From Mesorhizobium muleiense (lineage in GTDB: Bacteria > Pseudomonadota > Alphaproteobacteria > Rhizobiales > Rhizobiaceae): DNA of 64,000 bases. Position 1 is the first letter of the stretch, and every line of letters starts with the position of its first letter. Below the pieces are notes generated by a model, which worked only from the letters and a program-made list of their open reading frames with translations, was not told where the DNA came from and made no database searches. Of the stretch, positions 8,656 to 16,774 are shown in pieces. The DNA is taken from contig NZ_FNEE01000024.1 in assembly GCF_900099905.1 (NCBI RefSeq), forward strand, positions 1 through 64,000. The letters run 5' to 3'. Both the position numbers and the translations under genes were made by a program.

Positions 8656-9405
8656 ATGTCGGAATTGTTCTCGCTCAACGGCCGTGTCGCGTTGGTCACC
8701 GGTGCTTCGCGTGGCCTCGGCTTCGCCATGGCCAAGGCACTTGCGGAAAACGGCGCGACAGTGATCGTCAATGCCCGCGATCCGGCGGCGCTGTCCGCGG
8801 CGGCCGAAAGGATCGGTGCCGAAGCCCAGCCGTTCGATGTCACCGACGCGGCGATCTCGAGGGCGTCGCTCGAAGGGATCGTCGAACGCCACGGCCGCCT
8901 CGATATTCTGGTCAACAACGCCGGCATCCAGCATCGAAGTCAGTTGGTCGAATGGCAGGACGAGGATTTCGACCATGTGATTGCCGTCAATCTTTCGGCT
9001 TGCTTCCGCATGATGCGCGACGCGGTGCGCCTGATGCTGCCAAACAAGTTCGGGCGCATAATAAACACTGGATCGGTTGCAGCGATCCTTGGCCGTCCCA
9101 CCATTCACGCCTATGTGGCGGCAAAGGCGGGCCTGCACGGGCTGACACGCTCGACCGCCGCTGAACTGGGCCGTCACGGCATCACCGTCAACGCGATCGC
9201 CCCCGGCTATTTCGCTACCGAGCTCAACACCGCACTTATGAGCGACGAGGCCTTCACCAAATGGGTCGAGGCACGAACCCCGGCGGGCCGCTGGGCCCAG
9301 CCTGAGGAACTCGGCGGAGCCGTGGTGTTTCTCGCCTCAGACGCTGCCGCCTACGTCAACGGCCATGTGCTGGCCGTCGACGGTGGGCTGTCGGTTTCCC
9401 TCTGA
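8656..9405 (+). CDS. SDR family oxidoreductase, gluconate 5-dehydrogenase-like
   Basis: This 249-residue classical short-chain dehydrogenase has cofactor motif TGASRGLG (residues about 15-22), NNAG, the catalytic Ser in INTGSVAA and the YVAAK motif. The ending VLAVDGGLSVSL is typical of the family. The opening LFSLNGRVALVTGASRGLG and the sequence after YVAAK are most like gluconate 5-dehydrogenases, which interconvert 5-ketogluconate and gluconate. Other sugar or polyol substrates remain possible. It stands alone, behind a terminator, with an AGGGGA ribosome site. Confidence 0.85.
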   Translation: MSELFSLNGRVALVTGASRGLGFAMAKALAENGATVIVNARDPAALSAAAERIGAEAQPFDVTDAAISRASLEGIVERHGRLDILVNNAGIQHRSQLVEWQDEDFDHVIAVNLSACFRMMRDAVRLMLPNKFGRIINTGSVAAILGRPTIHAYVAAKAGLHGLTRSTAAELGRHGITVNAIAPGYFATELNTALMSDEAFTKWVEARTPAGRWAQPEELGGAVVFLASDAAAYVNGHVLAVDGGLSVSL

Positions 9406-9474
9406 CCGGCGACGTGCCTTTCAGGAATAAATTTCAGCCAGGCAGCGCTGCGAAATCTGCGAAGACCGGCTGAG

Positions 9475-10050
9475 TTAGCCAATTCCAAAGACCAGGCTCA
9501 CGCGCCCATCTGTGAGCTGCTGAACCTTCCGCAGTTCAAGCCCGCGACGATTTTGCGTTGCTCCAAACAGCGCCTTCCCTTCGCCGACGAGCAGTGGATA
9601 GAGGATAAGCCGCAGTTCATCCACCAGCCCGGCATCGATGAGGCTCGCGGTCATTCGCGCACCGCCCATGAGATAGATATCCTTGCCCGGCTGCTGCTTG
9701 AGGCCAGCGATGTCTTCGAGGCTCCGCACGAAGCGCGTCTTTGGCCAGGCCGCCGAAGTCATCGTGTTCGACAGCACATAATGCGGGGTATGTTCGGCAA
9801 AGCGGGCCCATTCGAGCTCCTCCGGCGTCGGCAATTTGCCGGTCATCGGCAACGGCTTGTCCGGCTCATTCTGGATCGCGCTCCAGTAGCGCTCGTAGCC
9901 GGCGTACATGATGCTCCCGAGCAGGCAGGCATCGATTTGCGGCATCAGCCCATACTCCTCCGACCACGCGTCGACCCATTCCGCGTAACCCTCGGGTCCC
10001 TCCATCTTGCCGTCGACGGAAACCTTCATTCCGGTGATCAATTTGCGCAT
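9475..10050 (-). CDS. Dihydrofolate reductase family protein (RibD C-terminal-like)
   Basis: This protein of about 191 residues has the DHFR/RibD_C fold: it opens RKLITGMKVSVDGKMEG, has KTRFVRSLEDIAGLKQQPGKDIYLMGGARM in the centre (the nucleotide-binding GG loop) and ends DGRVSLVFG. Members of this group, often called YyaP/YwjB-like, are NADPH-dependent reductases of unknown substrate rather than housekeeping DHFR. The ATG at 10050 is chosen because GGAGGAAG lies just before it. In rhizobia such genes commonly sit beside SRPBCC and ArsR genes, as here, which hints at shared regulation. Confidence 0.85.
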   Translation of the reverse strand: MRKLITGMKVSVDGKMEGPEGYAEWVDAWSEEYGLMPQIDACLLGSIMYAGYERYWSAIQNEPDKPLPMTGKLPTPEELEWARFAEHTPHYVLSNTMTSAAWPKTRFVRSLEDIAGLKQQPGKDIYLMGGARMTASLIDAGLVDELRLILYPLLVGEGKALFGATQNRRGLELRKVQQLTDGRVSLVFGIG

Positions 10051-10173
10051 GACTTCCTCCATCGGGCTTGCGAAATGCAAGCACGTTTTATCGTCGGTTC
10101 GTTGCTGGTGTGCGAGCCTCCACGGGCGAATGCCGGTGGAGGCTGGGCGGTGATTTCAGCCGACGCGGTCGTG

Positions 10174-10707
10174 TCAGGCCGGCAGGCGGCGGTCGTATTC
10201 TGCCCGCAGGCGGCTCCAGCCATCCCAGAACGAGGTCGGCGTCTTTCCGGCGAGGCGGGCGGCCAGCATGTCGAGGTGCATGTGCCAGCCGGCGGTGACG
10301 TTGAGCTGGATTGCGCGTTCCGGCAGCCGGCGATGGATGACGGTGAGCAGCACATCATTGCCCTTCGGCTCCAGCAAGAAGGAAACCCCGCCGGTGTTTC
10401 CCCAGGTAATGGCGAGCTTGTAAGGTTGATCGAGCTCGGTGATCCGGCCCTCCATCCGATGCTCTTCGGGAAAGCCCGCGGGGCGCTGGCCGGGCGGATC
10501 GGTCAGTTCGTCGTTACGCCAGATCAACTCGAACGAGGTGCCGGCCTTCATTTCCATCTGGCCAGCAGCCATCCACTGCCGGCGCAGGTCGCTCTCGGTG
10601 AGATAGGCCCAGACCCGCTCGATCGGGCCGGGCAAAAGCCGCTGGATGGTGAACGTCGCGGGCTCGGTCAGCTCGCCATAGGCTTCGATGGCTTTCATCT
10701 GGTTCAT
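10174..10707 (-). CDS. SRPBCC / AHSA1 domain protein
   Basis: This 177-residue protein has the activator-of-Hsp90-like SRPBCC fold. The first strand and helix read FTIQRLLPGPIERVWAYLTESDLRRQWM, the hallmark of the family, followed by a curved sheet and a C-terminal helix. It forms a hydrophobic ligand cavity; the ligand is unknown. Its ATG overlaps the stop of the upstream ArsR gene by four bases (ATGA) and an AAGGAG site precedes it, so it is translationally coupled to its likely regulator. Confidence 0.9.
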   Translation of the reverse strand: MNQMKAIEAYGELTEPATFTIQRLLPGPIERVWAYLTESDLRRQWMAAGQMEMKAGTSFELIWRNDELTDPPGQRPAGFPEEHRMEGRITELDQPYKLAITWGNTGGVSFLLEPKGNDVLLTVIHRRLPERAIQLNVTAGWHMHLDMLAARLAGKTPTSFWDGWSRLRAEYDRRLPA

Positions 10708-11111
10708 TGGTCGTCTCCTTCTCTTGAGGCGGGCGATTTCCTGGAATCATCCCGGGCCCAGGAATCACCCGGGGCTTTGCGTGCGTCCTCCTCGCGAAGC
10801 AGACGCTCGAGGACGTCGAGACGGTTGGTCCAGAAGCGCTCGTAGAAGCCGAGCCATTGGTGGGCGCTGGCCAGCGGTCCGGGTTCGAGGCGGCACAGAT
10901 GTGTGCGGCCCCTCACCTCGCGACGAATAAGCCCTGCATTCTCCAGCGTCTTGATGTGCTTGGAGGCGGCCGCCAACGACATGGCGAAGGGTTCCGCCAA
11001 CTGGCTCACCGTTCGCTCGCCGCCGGCGAGGTCGCGAAGCATGTGCCGGCGGGTGGCGTCGCCAAGCGCGTGAAAAACCGCGTCGATCTGGGGTGTCTCT
11101 AATTCAACCAT
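10704..11111 (-). CDS. ArsR family transcriptional regulator
   Basis: This 135-residue winged-helix repressor begins VELETPQIDAVFHALGDATRRHMLRDL, the characteristic ArsR opening. Its recognition helix lies in FAMSLAAASKHIKTLENAGLIRREVRGR. It lacks the cysteine metal-binding ELCVC motif, so it is probably not a metal sensor but the type that pairs with SRPBCC proteins. I chose the ATG at 11111 rather than the longer frame because the family starts here and because the start codon lies inside an inverted repeat that is likely its own operator. It forms one operon with the SRPBCC gene. Confidence 0.9.
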   Translation of the reverse strand: MVELETPQIDAVFHALGDATRRHMLRDLAGGERTVSQLAEPFAMSLAAASKHIKTLENAGLIRREVRGRTHLCRLEPGPLASAHQWLGFYERFWTNRLDVLERLLREEDARKAPGDSWARDDSRKSPASREGDDQ

Positions 11112-11160
11112 GTAGTTGAATATAGAGGCACGCTTTCGAATTGTCAACCGATTGGTTGAA
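11103..11160. promoter_or_regulatory. Two matching operator-like inverted repeats upstream of arsR-type gene
   Basis: Two 17-base elements of identical design, TCAACC-N5-GTTGAA, lie 24 bases apart: one at 11104-11120, which spans the ArsR start codon, and one at 11144-11160. Both arms agree at every fixed position while the spacers differ, as expected for two sites of one dimeric repressor. Autoregulation by the adjacent ArsR protein is the natural reading, as that is common in the family. This is inference. Confidence 0.65.
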
Positions 11161-11259
11161 TGATCTTGGAAGGGAGTTCCACAGGCGGTCTGCGGCGATC
11201 GAAGACATTCGGCAAGTGCAAGGGCCGCGGACATGGTCACCGCGGCGGAAGCGGGACCT

Positions 11260-11895
11260 TCACTTGCCTTCGAAGAAAGTATGAATCGAGACTTCCATCT
11301 TTTCGATGAGTTGAGGGTTTTGGCAGCTTCCAGCCCAGATCAGGGCGTTCAGTCTCATATCCTTGTTGAGAAAGTTCATTTTCCGGGAATCAAGCAGGTA
11401 TCCCGCGACCTCGTAGTGCCGTCCCTTGATAGCCTCGATAAGCGCGTTGTTTCTTCCGGTCTTGTCAGTAAGATTCACGTCGGCGCCATTCTCGACAAGC
11501 AACTTAACGACATCCAGATGCCCGTTCTTTGCCGCTTCAATAAGGGCCGTTCTGCCGTAGTAGTCGGCTCTTGCATTAATCTCTATTTCGGGATGTTTCA
11601 CGAGGGCTAAAATAGAGGCGTAGTGGCCCTTGGCCGAAGCAAGGCTCAAAGGCGTGCTCTTCCATTTGTTTCTGGAATTCACATCGATTGCTGGGTGTTC
11701 GATCAACGCCTCGACCGCCGCGGTGCGGGCATTGAGGGCTGCGAGATGAAGGGCTGACCAGCCGCCGCCGTCCGCCTCGTTGATATTGGCGCCGGCCGCC
11801 AATTCCGCTCGAACGGCCCCCGCATCGCCGCTTTCTGCCGCGATCAGCAGATTCGACCAACCTCTCGCCACTTCGACTTCCAAGCTCTCGGTCAA
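11260..11895 (-). CDS. Ankyrin repeat protein
   Basis: This 211-residue protein is made almost entirely of ankyrin repeats. At least four are visible: WSNLLIAAESGDAGAVRAEL, GWSALHLAALNARTAAVEAL, KSTPLSLASAKGHYASILAL and GRTALIEAAKNGHLDVVKLL. A weaker fifth has GRNNALIEAIKGRHYEVAGYL. No signal peptide or membrane segment is seen, so it is probably cytosolic and mediates protein-protein contacts; the partner is unknown. The start codon appears to be TTG with a GGGAGG site eight bases upstream. It has no obvious operon partner. Confidence 0.85.
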   Translation of the reverse strand: MTESLEVEVARGWSNLLIAAESGDAGAVRAELAAGANINEADGGGWSALHLAALNARTAAVEALIEHPAIDVNSRNKWKSTPLSLASAKGHYASILALVKHPEIEINARADYYGRTALIEAAKNGHLDVVKLLVENGADVNLTDKTGRNNALIEAIKGRHYEVAGYLLDSRKMNFLNKDMRLNALIWAGSCQNPQLIEKMEVSIHTFFEGK

Positions 11896-12087
11896 TGCAG
11901 TCGCCTCCCCGAATGCTCCCTGCAGGATACCATTGTTCCGGTTCGGCCGACATCCACCGAATGACCGGCTTCCATCGAAAAGCCTTTCTCATTCGACGGT
12001 GTCCGCAAATACAATCCGAGAGGGGAAGAAGGAGAAGATAGCGAACCTGAGCTTGAGCGAGAGGCATGATGCCTTTGAGTGCCTGAC

Positions 12088-12295
12088 CTAAGAGCGCAAC
12101 GGCGTCCGACTGACTTCACTCGCAAGCAGAGTGGCGAGGACGTCGAAGTCGGACTGGCTGGTTGGTAATCGGCATGGAAGTTCGACCGGCTCGAACGTGA
12201 AGCCAGGCCTCTGATCAAAGCGGAACTGGCCGATATCCTCCGGCAGCGGAGGCCGATAAAGACGAACAGGAAGCGCGCACTCTATCGAGAAACAA
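12088..12295 (-). pseudogene. C-terminal coding remnant without a start codon
   Basis: Within a 407-base stretch lacking annotated genes, one leftward frame reads as a smooth protein tail. It contains LPVRLYRPPLPEDIGQF, then FTFEPVELPCRLPTS, then DFDVLATLLASEVSRTPLRS and TAG. An upstream in-frame stop and the absence of any start codon mean it cannot be an intact gene, and its 5' side runs into the MFS start. I do not recognise the family. Base composition and codon pattern look coding, so I read it as the surviving tail of a deleted gene. The rest of 11896-12302 holds nothing I can name. Confidence 0.3.
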
Positions 12296-12302
12296 AGGGA
12301 TC

Positions 12303-13541
12303 ATGCAGTCCTTCAGTGCATTCGTCGTCAACAATGTCCGCTGGCTCGCGGGCGCCTTTTTGCTGACCCTCGTCTCGTCCTTCGGGCAGACCTTCTTCAT
12401 CGCCTTGTCGAACGGCGATATCCGCGAGACGTTCGGGTTGAGTCACGGCGAGTTCGGCGGGCTCTACATGCTGGCAACGCTGCTTAGCGCGGCGACCCTG
12501 CCGTTCCTGGGGCGGCCGCTGGACCGGTATTCGACAGTGACCATGGCGATCGCGACGATGCTCATGCTTGCCTGCGCCAGCATTGCGATGGGGTTCGCCG
12601 GGTCGCTGCCAACGCTGCTCCTTGCGCTCTATTTGCTGCGCCTTTTTGGCCAGGGCATGATGACCCAGACCGCTCTGACGGCAACAGGCCGCTGGTTCGC
12701 CGCGAACCGGGGCCGCGCCGTCTCGGTCGTCACGCTTGGCTTTCATGTCGGCGGCGCTCTGCTGCCTTTCCTGTTCGTCCTCGTGGCCGGCCTCGTCGGC
12801 TGGCGGGGAAGCTGGTTCGTCTGCGCAGCCTTCATCCTGGTCGTGGCCTTGCCTCTGGTTTGTGCGCTGGTCCGGAAGGAACGCAATCCGCAGAGCGAGG
12901 CCCAGCCGAGGGCGCAACGCGCAGTGAAGCACTGGACGCGGACTGAAGTCCTGCGCGATCCGACGTTCTACGCCATCTGCCTGGGGGTTCTGGCTCCCGC
13001 CTTCGTCGGCACGACCATCTTCTTTCACCAGGTCTATCTAACCGAGCTCCGGGGCTGGCCGCTGCAACTCTTCGCCAGCGGCTTCGCCGTCCTGTCCGCC
13101 ACGACGATGGGTTTTGCGCTTCTGGCCGGGTGGCTGATCGACCGCTTCTCGGCGGTCCAGCTGCTGCCTCTATTCCTTCTGCCGCTGGCGCTGGCATGCT
13201 TCGCGGCTGCCTATCTGGCGGCGCCTTTCGCCATCTTCGTCTTCATGGCGCTGCTTGGCATCAGCTACGGCTTCTCCTCGACCCTGGAGGGCGCGATGTG
13301 GCCGGAGATCTACGGCACCGCGCATCTCGGCGCGATCCGCTCGGTTGTGGTGGCCGTGATGGTTCTGGCCTCGGCGATGGGTCCCGGCATCACCGGATAC
13401 CTGATCGACGCCGGCGTCGACTACTCGCTGCAACTGGCCTTGATGGGCGTCTACAGCCTGGCCGCCGCCTTGCTGATGTGGCGGGTGTCGCGGAGGCTGA
13501 CGCGGGGCCTGTCTCGCGGCTGGAATCTTTCCAGCTCCTGA
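12303..13541 (+). CDS. MFS transporter
   Basis: This 412-residue integral membrane protein has about twelve hydrophobic helices and the major-facilitator loop signature FLGRPLDRYS between helices 2 and 3, with RWFAANRGRAVSV after helix 4. It is most like the monocarboxylate/oxalate-antiporter branch. The substrate is unknown. It starts ATGCAGTCC and has no close partner upstream; the histidine-phosphatase gene follows 95 bp later on the same strand. It is not closely similar to the MFS gene at the right side of the polysaccharide region. Confidence 0.9.
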   Translation: MQSFSAFVVNNVRWLAGAFLLTLVSSFGQTFFIALSNGDIRETFGLSHGEFGGLYMLATLLSAATLPFLGRPLDRYSTVTMAIATMLMLACASIAMGFAGSLPTLLLALYLLRLFGQGMMTQTALTATGRWFAANRGRAVSVVTLGFHVGGALLPFLFVLVAGLVGWRGSWFVCAAFILVVALPLVCALVRKERNPQSEAQPRAQRAVKHWTRTEVLRDPTFYAICLGVLAPAFVGTTIFFHQVYLTELRGWPLQLFASGFAVLSATTMGFALLAGWLIDRFSAVQLLPLFLLPLALACFAAAYLAAPFAIFVFMALLGISYGFSSTLEGAMWPEIYGTAHLGAIRSVVVAVMVLASAMGPGITGYLIDAGVDYSLQLALMGVYSLAAALLMWRVSRRLTRGLSRGWNLSSS

Positions 13542-13636
13542 TCGGCCCTGAAATCGTCGACACCAACATTTATGTCGCTAGTTACGGAATGAAGTGCTGG
13601 TCCGCGTCAGACGCTAATCGGAAGGTGAGAAGCAAG

Positions 13637-14206
13637 ATGCGAATTGGACGTCGGCAACTTCTTGTCCTGTCGCTCGGAGCGGCTGCCTTCGGCACGGCCC
13701 AAGCCTCCGGGCCACTCTGGGCAGCCCTGCGATCCGGAGAAGCCATTGCGCTGCTGCGCCATGCCGCGGCCCCAGGCTCCGGCGATCCGCCTGGCTTCAG
13801 GCTCGGTGACTGCAGCACCCAGCGGAATCTGTCGGAAGAAGGTCGTGCGCAGGCCCGCGCGATCGGCGACCTGTTCCGTGCGAACGGCATCTCGTCGGCA
13901 GCCGTCCATTCGAGCCAGTGGTGTCGCTGCCTGGATACCGCTCGCCTGCTCGGGATCGGCGACGTCGTGCCTCTTGAGCTGCTCAATTCCTTCTTTGGCG
14001 ACAGTTCGGCCGCAGAAGTGCGCACCGCTGCCCTTTTGGCGTGGCTCCGCGGGCAGCGTTTCGGCGGACCTGCCGTGCTTGTCACGCATCAGGTCAACAT
14101 CACCGGTTTGACGGGCGAGGTGCCGGATAGCGGCGAAATGATCATCGTCCGTATTCATGAAGCTGACCCCGTGCAGGTCATCGGGCAGGTTGCCACGCCG
14201 GCTTGA
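13637..14206 (+). CDS. Histidine phosphatase family protein, exported
   Basis: This 189-residue protein begins with a signal-like segment, including a twin arginine (RIGRRQLLVLSLGAAAFGTAQA). It then has the phosphohistidine motif ALLRHAAAPG, in which the nucleophilic histidine is preserved although the usual RHG is RHA. A second active-site histidine appears in VLVTHQVNITGLTG. The family includes phosphoglycerate mutase-like and SixA-like phosphatases; an exported member would act on a periplasmic phosphomonoester. I chose the ATG at 13637 because the signal segment and a GAAGG site begin there. Confidence 0.82.
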   Translation: MRIGRRQLLVLSLGAAAFGTAQASGPLWAALRSGEAIALLRHAAAPGSGDPPGFRLGDCSTQRNLSEEGRAQARAIGDLFRANGISSAAVHSSQWCRCLDTARLLGIGDVVPLELLNSFFGDSSAAEVRTAALLAWLRGQRFGGPAVLVTHQVNITGLTGEVPDSGEMIIVRIHEADPVQVIGQVATPA

Positions 14207-14293
14207 GCATCATGGCCTTCGACCCCATCTCGTGCAGCATCGCTTCAGTCGCGGAACAACGACGTGCGAGGAGAGATCGAAGGGAGTGACGGC

Positions 14294-14686
14294 ATGGCTA
14301 TCGATTTCAACCATACAATACTGCCGGCCCGCGACAGCGAGGCGTCGGCAAAATTCCTGGCGGAAATGCTTGGCCTTCCCGCCCCAAGGCGCTGGGGGCC
14401 TTTCCAGATGGTCACCACCGAAAACGGTGCCAACCTCGACTATATGGATACCTCAGGCGAAATCAGGCCGCAGCATTACGCCTTCCTGGTCAGCGAAGCC
14501 GAGTTCGACGAGATCTTCGGCAGGATTCGTGAACGGGACCTGCCGTACTGGGCTGATCCTGGCCGGACGCAGCTGGGCGCGATCAATCGCCACGACGGCG
14601 GCCGCGGCGTTTATTTCGAGGACCCCAACGGTCATCTGCTCGAGATCATTACCCGTCAGTACGGCAGCGGCGGATGGAACCCGTGA
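14294..14686 (+). CDS. VOC family protein (glyoxalase-like)
   Basis: This 130-residue single VOC domain begins MAIDFNHTILPARDSEASAKFLAEML and ends VYFEDPNGHLLEIITRQYG, with the usual C-terminal glutamate ligand. The N-terminal histidine in FNHTIL is the first metal ligand position. Members act as metal-dependent dioxygenases or lyases, or as antibiotic-binding resistance proteins; the specific role is unknown. The ATG at 14294 has AAGGGAG upstream and matches the family start better than the longer frame. Confidence 0.85.
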   Translation: MAIDFNHTILPARDSEASAKFLAEMLGLPAPRRWGPFQMVTTENGANLDYMDTSGEIRPQHYAFLVSEAEFDEIFGRIRERDLPYWADPGRTQLGAINRHDGGRGVYFEDPNGHLLEIITRQYGSGGWNP

Positions 14687-14730
14687 TCGCTCGGTGGCGT
14701 AGCCAGGCGGCGGACGTCTGCGAGCTGGCC

Positions 14731-15054
14731 TCATGGCGGAACCTGAACGGTGATCTTGATCGATGAATAATAGGCGGCGACATCAGCTATATCCTCATCG
14801 CTCAAGCCCTTGGTCACGACAGTCATCTGCTCGTTCTTGCGCTCGCCTGTCTTGAAGGCGTTCAGCGCCTTGACAAGATAAGCCTCCTTTTGCCCTGCTA
14901 TGTTCGGCGCGTCGGGCAGCTTGGCGATGCCGTCCTTGCCATGGCAGACTTGGCACTTCAGCATGATTTTTTTGCCCGAAGCGGCATCACCTCCAGCCTG
15001 CGCAAGCGACGAACAGGCAAAGAGCGCAGCCAGACTGACGATCAAACGCCTCAC
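14731..15054 (-). CDS. Class I c-type cytochrome
   Basis: This 107-residue exported cytochrome c has a signal peptide (RRLIVSLAALFACSSLAQA), haem attachment motif CQVCH around residue 35 and a likely axial methionine in KNEQMTVVTKGLSDED near residue 77. The start is GTG with an AAAGGAG site. It is 66 bp downstream of the PQQ-type sorbosone/glucose dehydrogenase gene on the same strand, so it is the likely periplasmic electron acceptor of that enzyme, passing electrons to the respiratory chain. That pairing is inferred from neighbourhood and known biochemistry of the family. Confidence 0.93.
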   Translation of the reverse strand: MRRLIVSLAALFACSSLAQAGGDAASGKKIMLKCQVCHGKDGIAKLPDAPNIAGQKEAYLVKALNAFKTGERKNEQMTVVTKGLSDEDIADVAAYYSSIKITVQVPP

Positions 15055-15120
15055 CCCGAACTCCTTTATCCAAGAGAAGCAAGCCAGGCAGCAGCAGAAG
15101 GCCGCCGCCTGACCAGTCGC

Positions 15121-16371
15121 TTAATCGCCGTAGGAAATCCGCCAGACGGCCCCGGCCAAATCGTCGGACACCAGCAGCGAACCGTCTTTGAGCATCTGAA
15201 CATCGACAGGACGGCCGAGATACTCGCCATTCTCGTTCAGCCAGCCGTCAGCGAACACTTCAGCTTTGTCCGCCGTGCCGTCCGCCTTGAGCGAGGTGAA
15301 CATCACCCGAGCCCCCACCGGGTCCACGCGGTTCCACGAGCCGTGCTGGGTCGAGAAGATGCCGCCGCGGTATTTTTCGGGGAACTGCTTGCCGGTATAG
15401 AACGACAGCCCAAGATCGGCCGCGTGAGCCTCTTGCTCGACCTCCGGGAAGATCACGTCTTCGGGGACTGTTGCGTCCTTGTACTCAACCGTACGAACTT
15501 TGCCGCCGCCATACCAGGGGAAGCCAAAATTCTGGTCCGGTCCGGTAACACGGTTCATTTCACCTGGGGGAATGGTGTCGCCCATGCCGTCGACCTGATT
15601 GTCGTTCACCCAAAGTGTCTTATCCTTTGGGTTGAAATCCAGGCCGAGGGGATTGCGCATTCCGCGCGCATAAATTTTGCGGTCGGTACCGTCCTGCTTC
15701 ATGCTTATGATGCCGCCGATGCCGAGTTTCTCGAATTCCGGGAGCACTTCGGGGGCTGGCACATTGAACGGCTGGCCGATGGTAATATAGATGCGGTTGT
15801 CAGGCCCGACGCGACAGGTTCGGGCCGTGTGATTGTAGCTCTCGTTGGATGCGGGTATCAGCTCGCCCTGCTTCACGATCGGGAAAGCCGCGACATCGGG
15901 ACCTTCATAGAAAAACTCGGCCGCCGGGAACCACAATACGCGGTTCTGTTCGACGACGTAGAGGTGGCCATCCCTCGAGAAACAGACGCCGTTCGGAACC
16001 GTCATTTTGATCGAAGGCGCAAAGGCCTTCACGTCGTCGGCGACGCGGTCCTTGTTGCGGTCGGTCATGGAGTAGACCAGCTCTTTGCGGGTGCCGACGA
16101 AGGTCACCACGCCCTGCGGTCCTACGGCGATATGACGCGCGTCGGGAACGATGGCATAGAGAGAGATCTTAAAACCATCCGGGACTTTGACCTTCGCTGC
16201 AATGGCTTTGAGGGCTTCGGCGTTTTCTCCGGTTTGCGGGATCGGCTCCATCATCGGTGTGCCGGTCGTCTTGAAGCCGCCAAGTTTCTCGAGATTTTCG
16301 TCCTGCGCAAAGGCGGACGTGACGCAAAGGGCGGCAGTGCATGACAAAACGAAAGCCAGTTTCTTGATCAC
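15121..16371 (-). CDS. PQQ-dependent sugar (L-sorbosone/glucose-type) dehydrogenase, periplasmic
   Basis: This protein of about 416 residues has a signal peptide (IKKLAFVLSCTAALCVTSAFA) and a six-bladed beta-propeller of the GSDH/sorbosone dehydrogenase family. Family marks include HIAVGPQGVVTFVG, GMRNPLGLDFNPKDKTLWVNDNQVDGMGD and STQHGSWNRVDPVG. It would oxidise an aldose or aldehyde in the periplasm with PQQ and hand electrons to the cytochrome c encoded next. No PQQ synthesis genes are in this window. I chose the GTG at 16371 because GGGAGG precedes it by six bases and the signal peptide begins there. Confidence 0.88.
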   Translation of the reverse strand: MIKKLAFVLSCTAALCVTSAFAQDENLEKLGGFKTTGTPMMEPIPQTGENAEALKAIAAKVKVPDGFKISLYAIVPDARHIAVGPQGVVTFVGTRKELVYSMTDRNKDRVADDVKAFAPSIKMTVPNGVCFSRDGHLYVVEQNRVLWFPAAEFFYEGPDVAAFPIVKQGELIPASNESYNHTARTCRVGPDNRIYITIGQPFNVPAPEVLPEFEKLGIGGIISMKQDGTDRKIYARGMRNPLGLDFNPKDKTLWVNDNQVDGMGDTIPPGEMNRVTGPDQNFGFPWYGGGKVRTVEYKDATVPEDVIFPEVEQEAHAADLGLSFYTGKQFPEKYRGGIFSTQHGSWNRVDPVGARVMFTSLKADGTADKAEVFADGWLNENGEYLGRPVDVQMLKDGSLLVSDDLAGAVWRISYGD

Positions 16372-16774
16372 GATATCCTCCCACGTGGCCAGCTTCGCGG
16401 CATCTGTGGCAGTCAGACACAACGTTGCGGGCGGTTGCTTTTGTGCGAAATTTCCAGCGCCGAGCACGATCTTCCGGCCGGGACCTAGCGACCGAAAGCG
16501 TTGCCTAACTCAATCCCCCTGACAGTCACCTGGGACTGCAGTGGTTGCCGCCACAGCATAACATGTCGGCCCGCCGGGTACCAACGATGAACGGCAAGCT
16601 GGCCGGGGCTTTTCAACCAGTCCTCTTATCGGCTGGCCGGGCGGGCGCCGAGTTGGCGCAACAGCCCGAATGTGCTCCAATATCGCCATGTAGAGCTGCC
16701 TTCGGACGTCCGGTGAAAAAATGGCATCCAGGCAATGCGAGGCCACCAGAGAGCGGCCCGCCAGGGGGGAATAG
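16372..16774. other. Gene-free divergent promoter region
   Basis: These 403 bases separate the leftward sugar dehydrogenase from the rightward DUF4105 gene. Only fragmentary frames without ribosome sites are present, and I see no repeat, terminator or recognisable gene remnant. The region presumably contains both promoters. Confidence 0.5.

Noticed and set aside
14890..16344. Long rightward open frame opposite the sorbosone dehydrogenase
   Set aside because: It mirrors a gene with signal peptide and family motifs on the other strand; high-GC codon bias keeps the antisense frame open.
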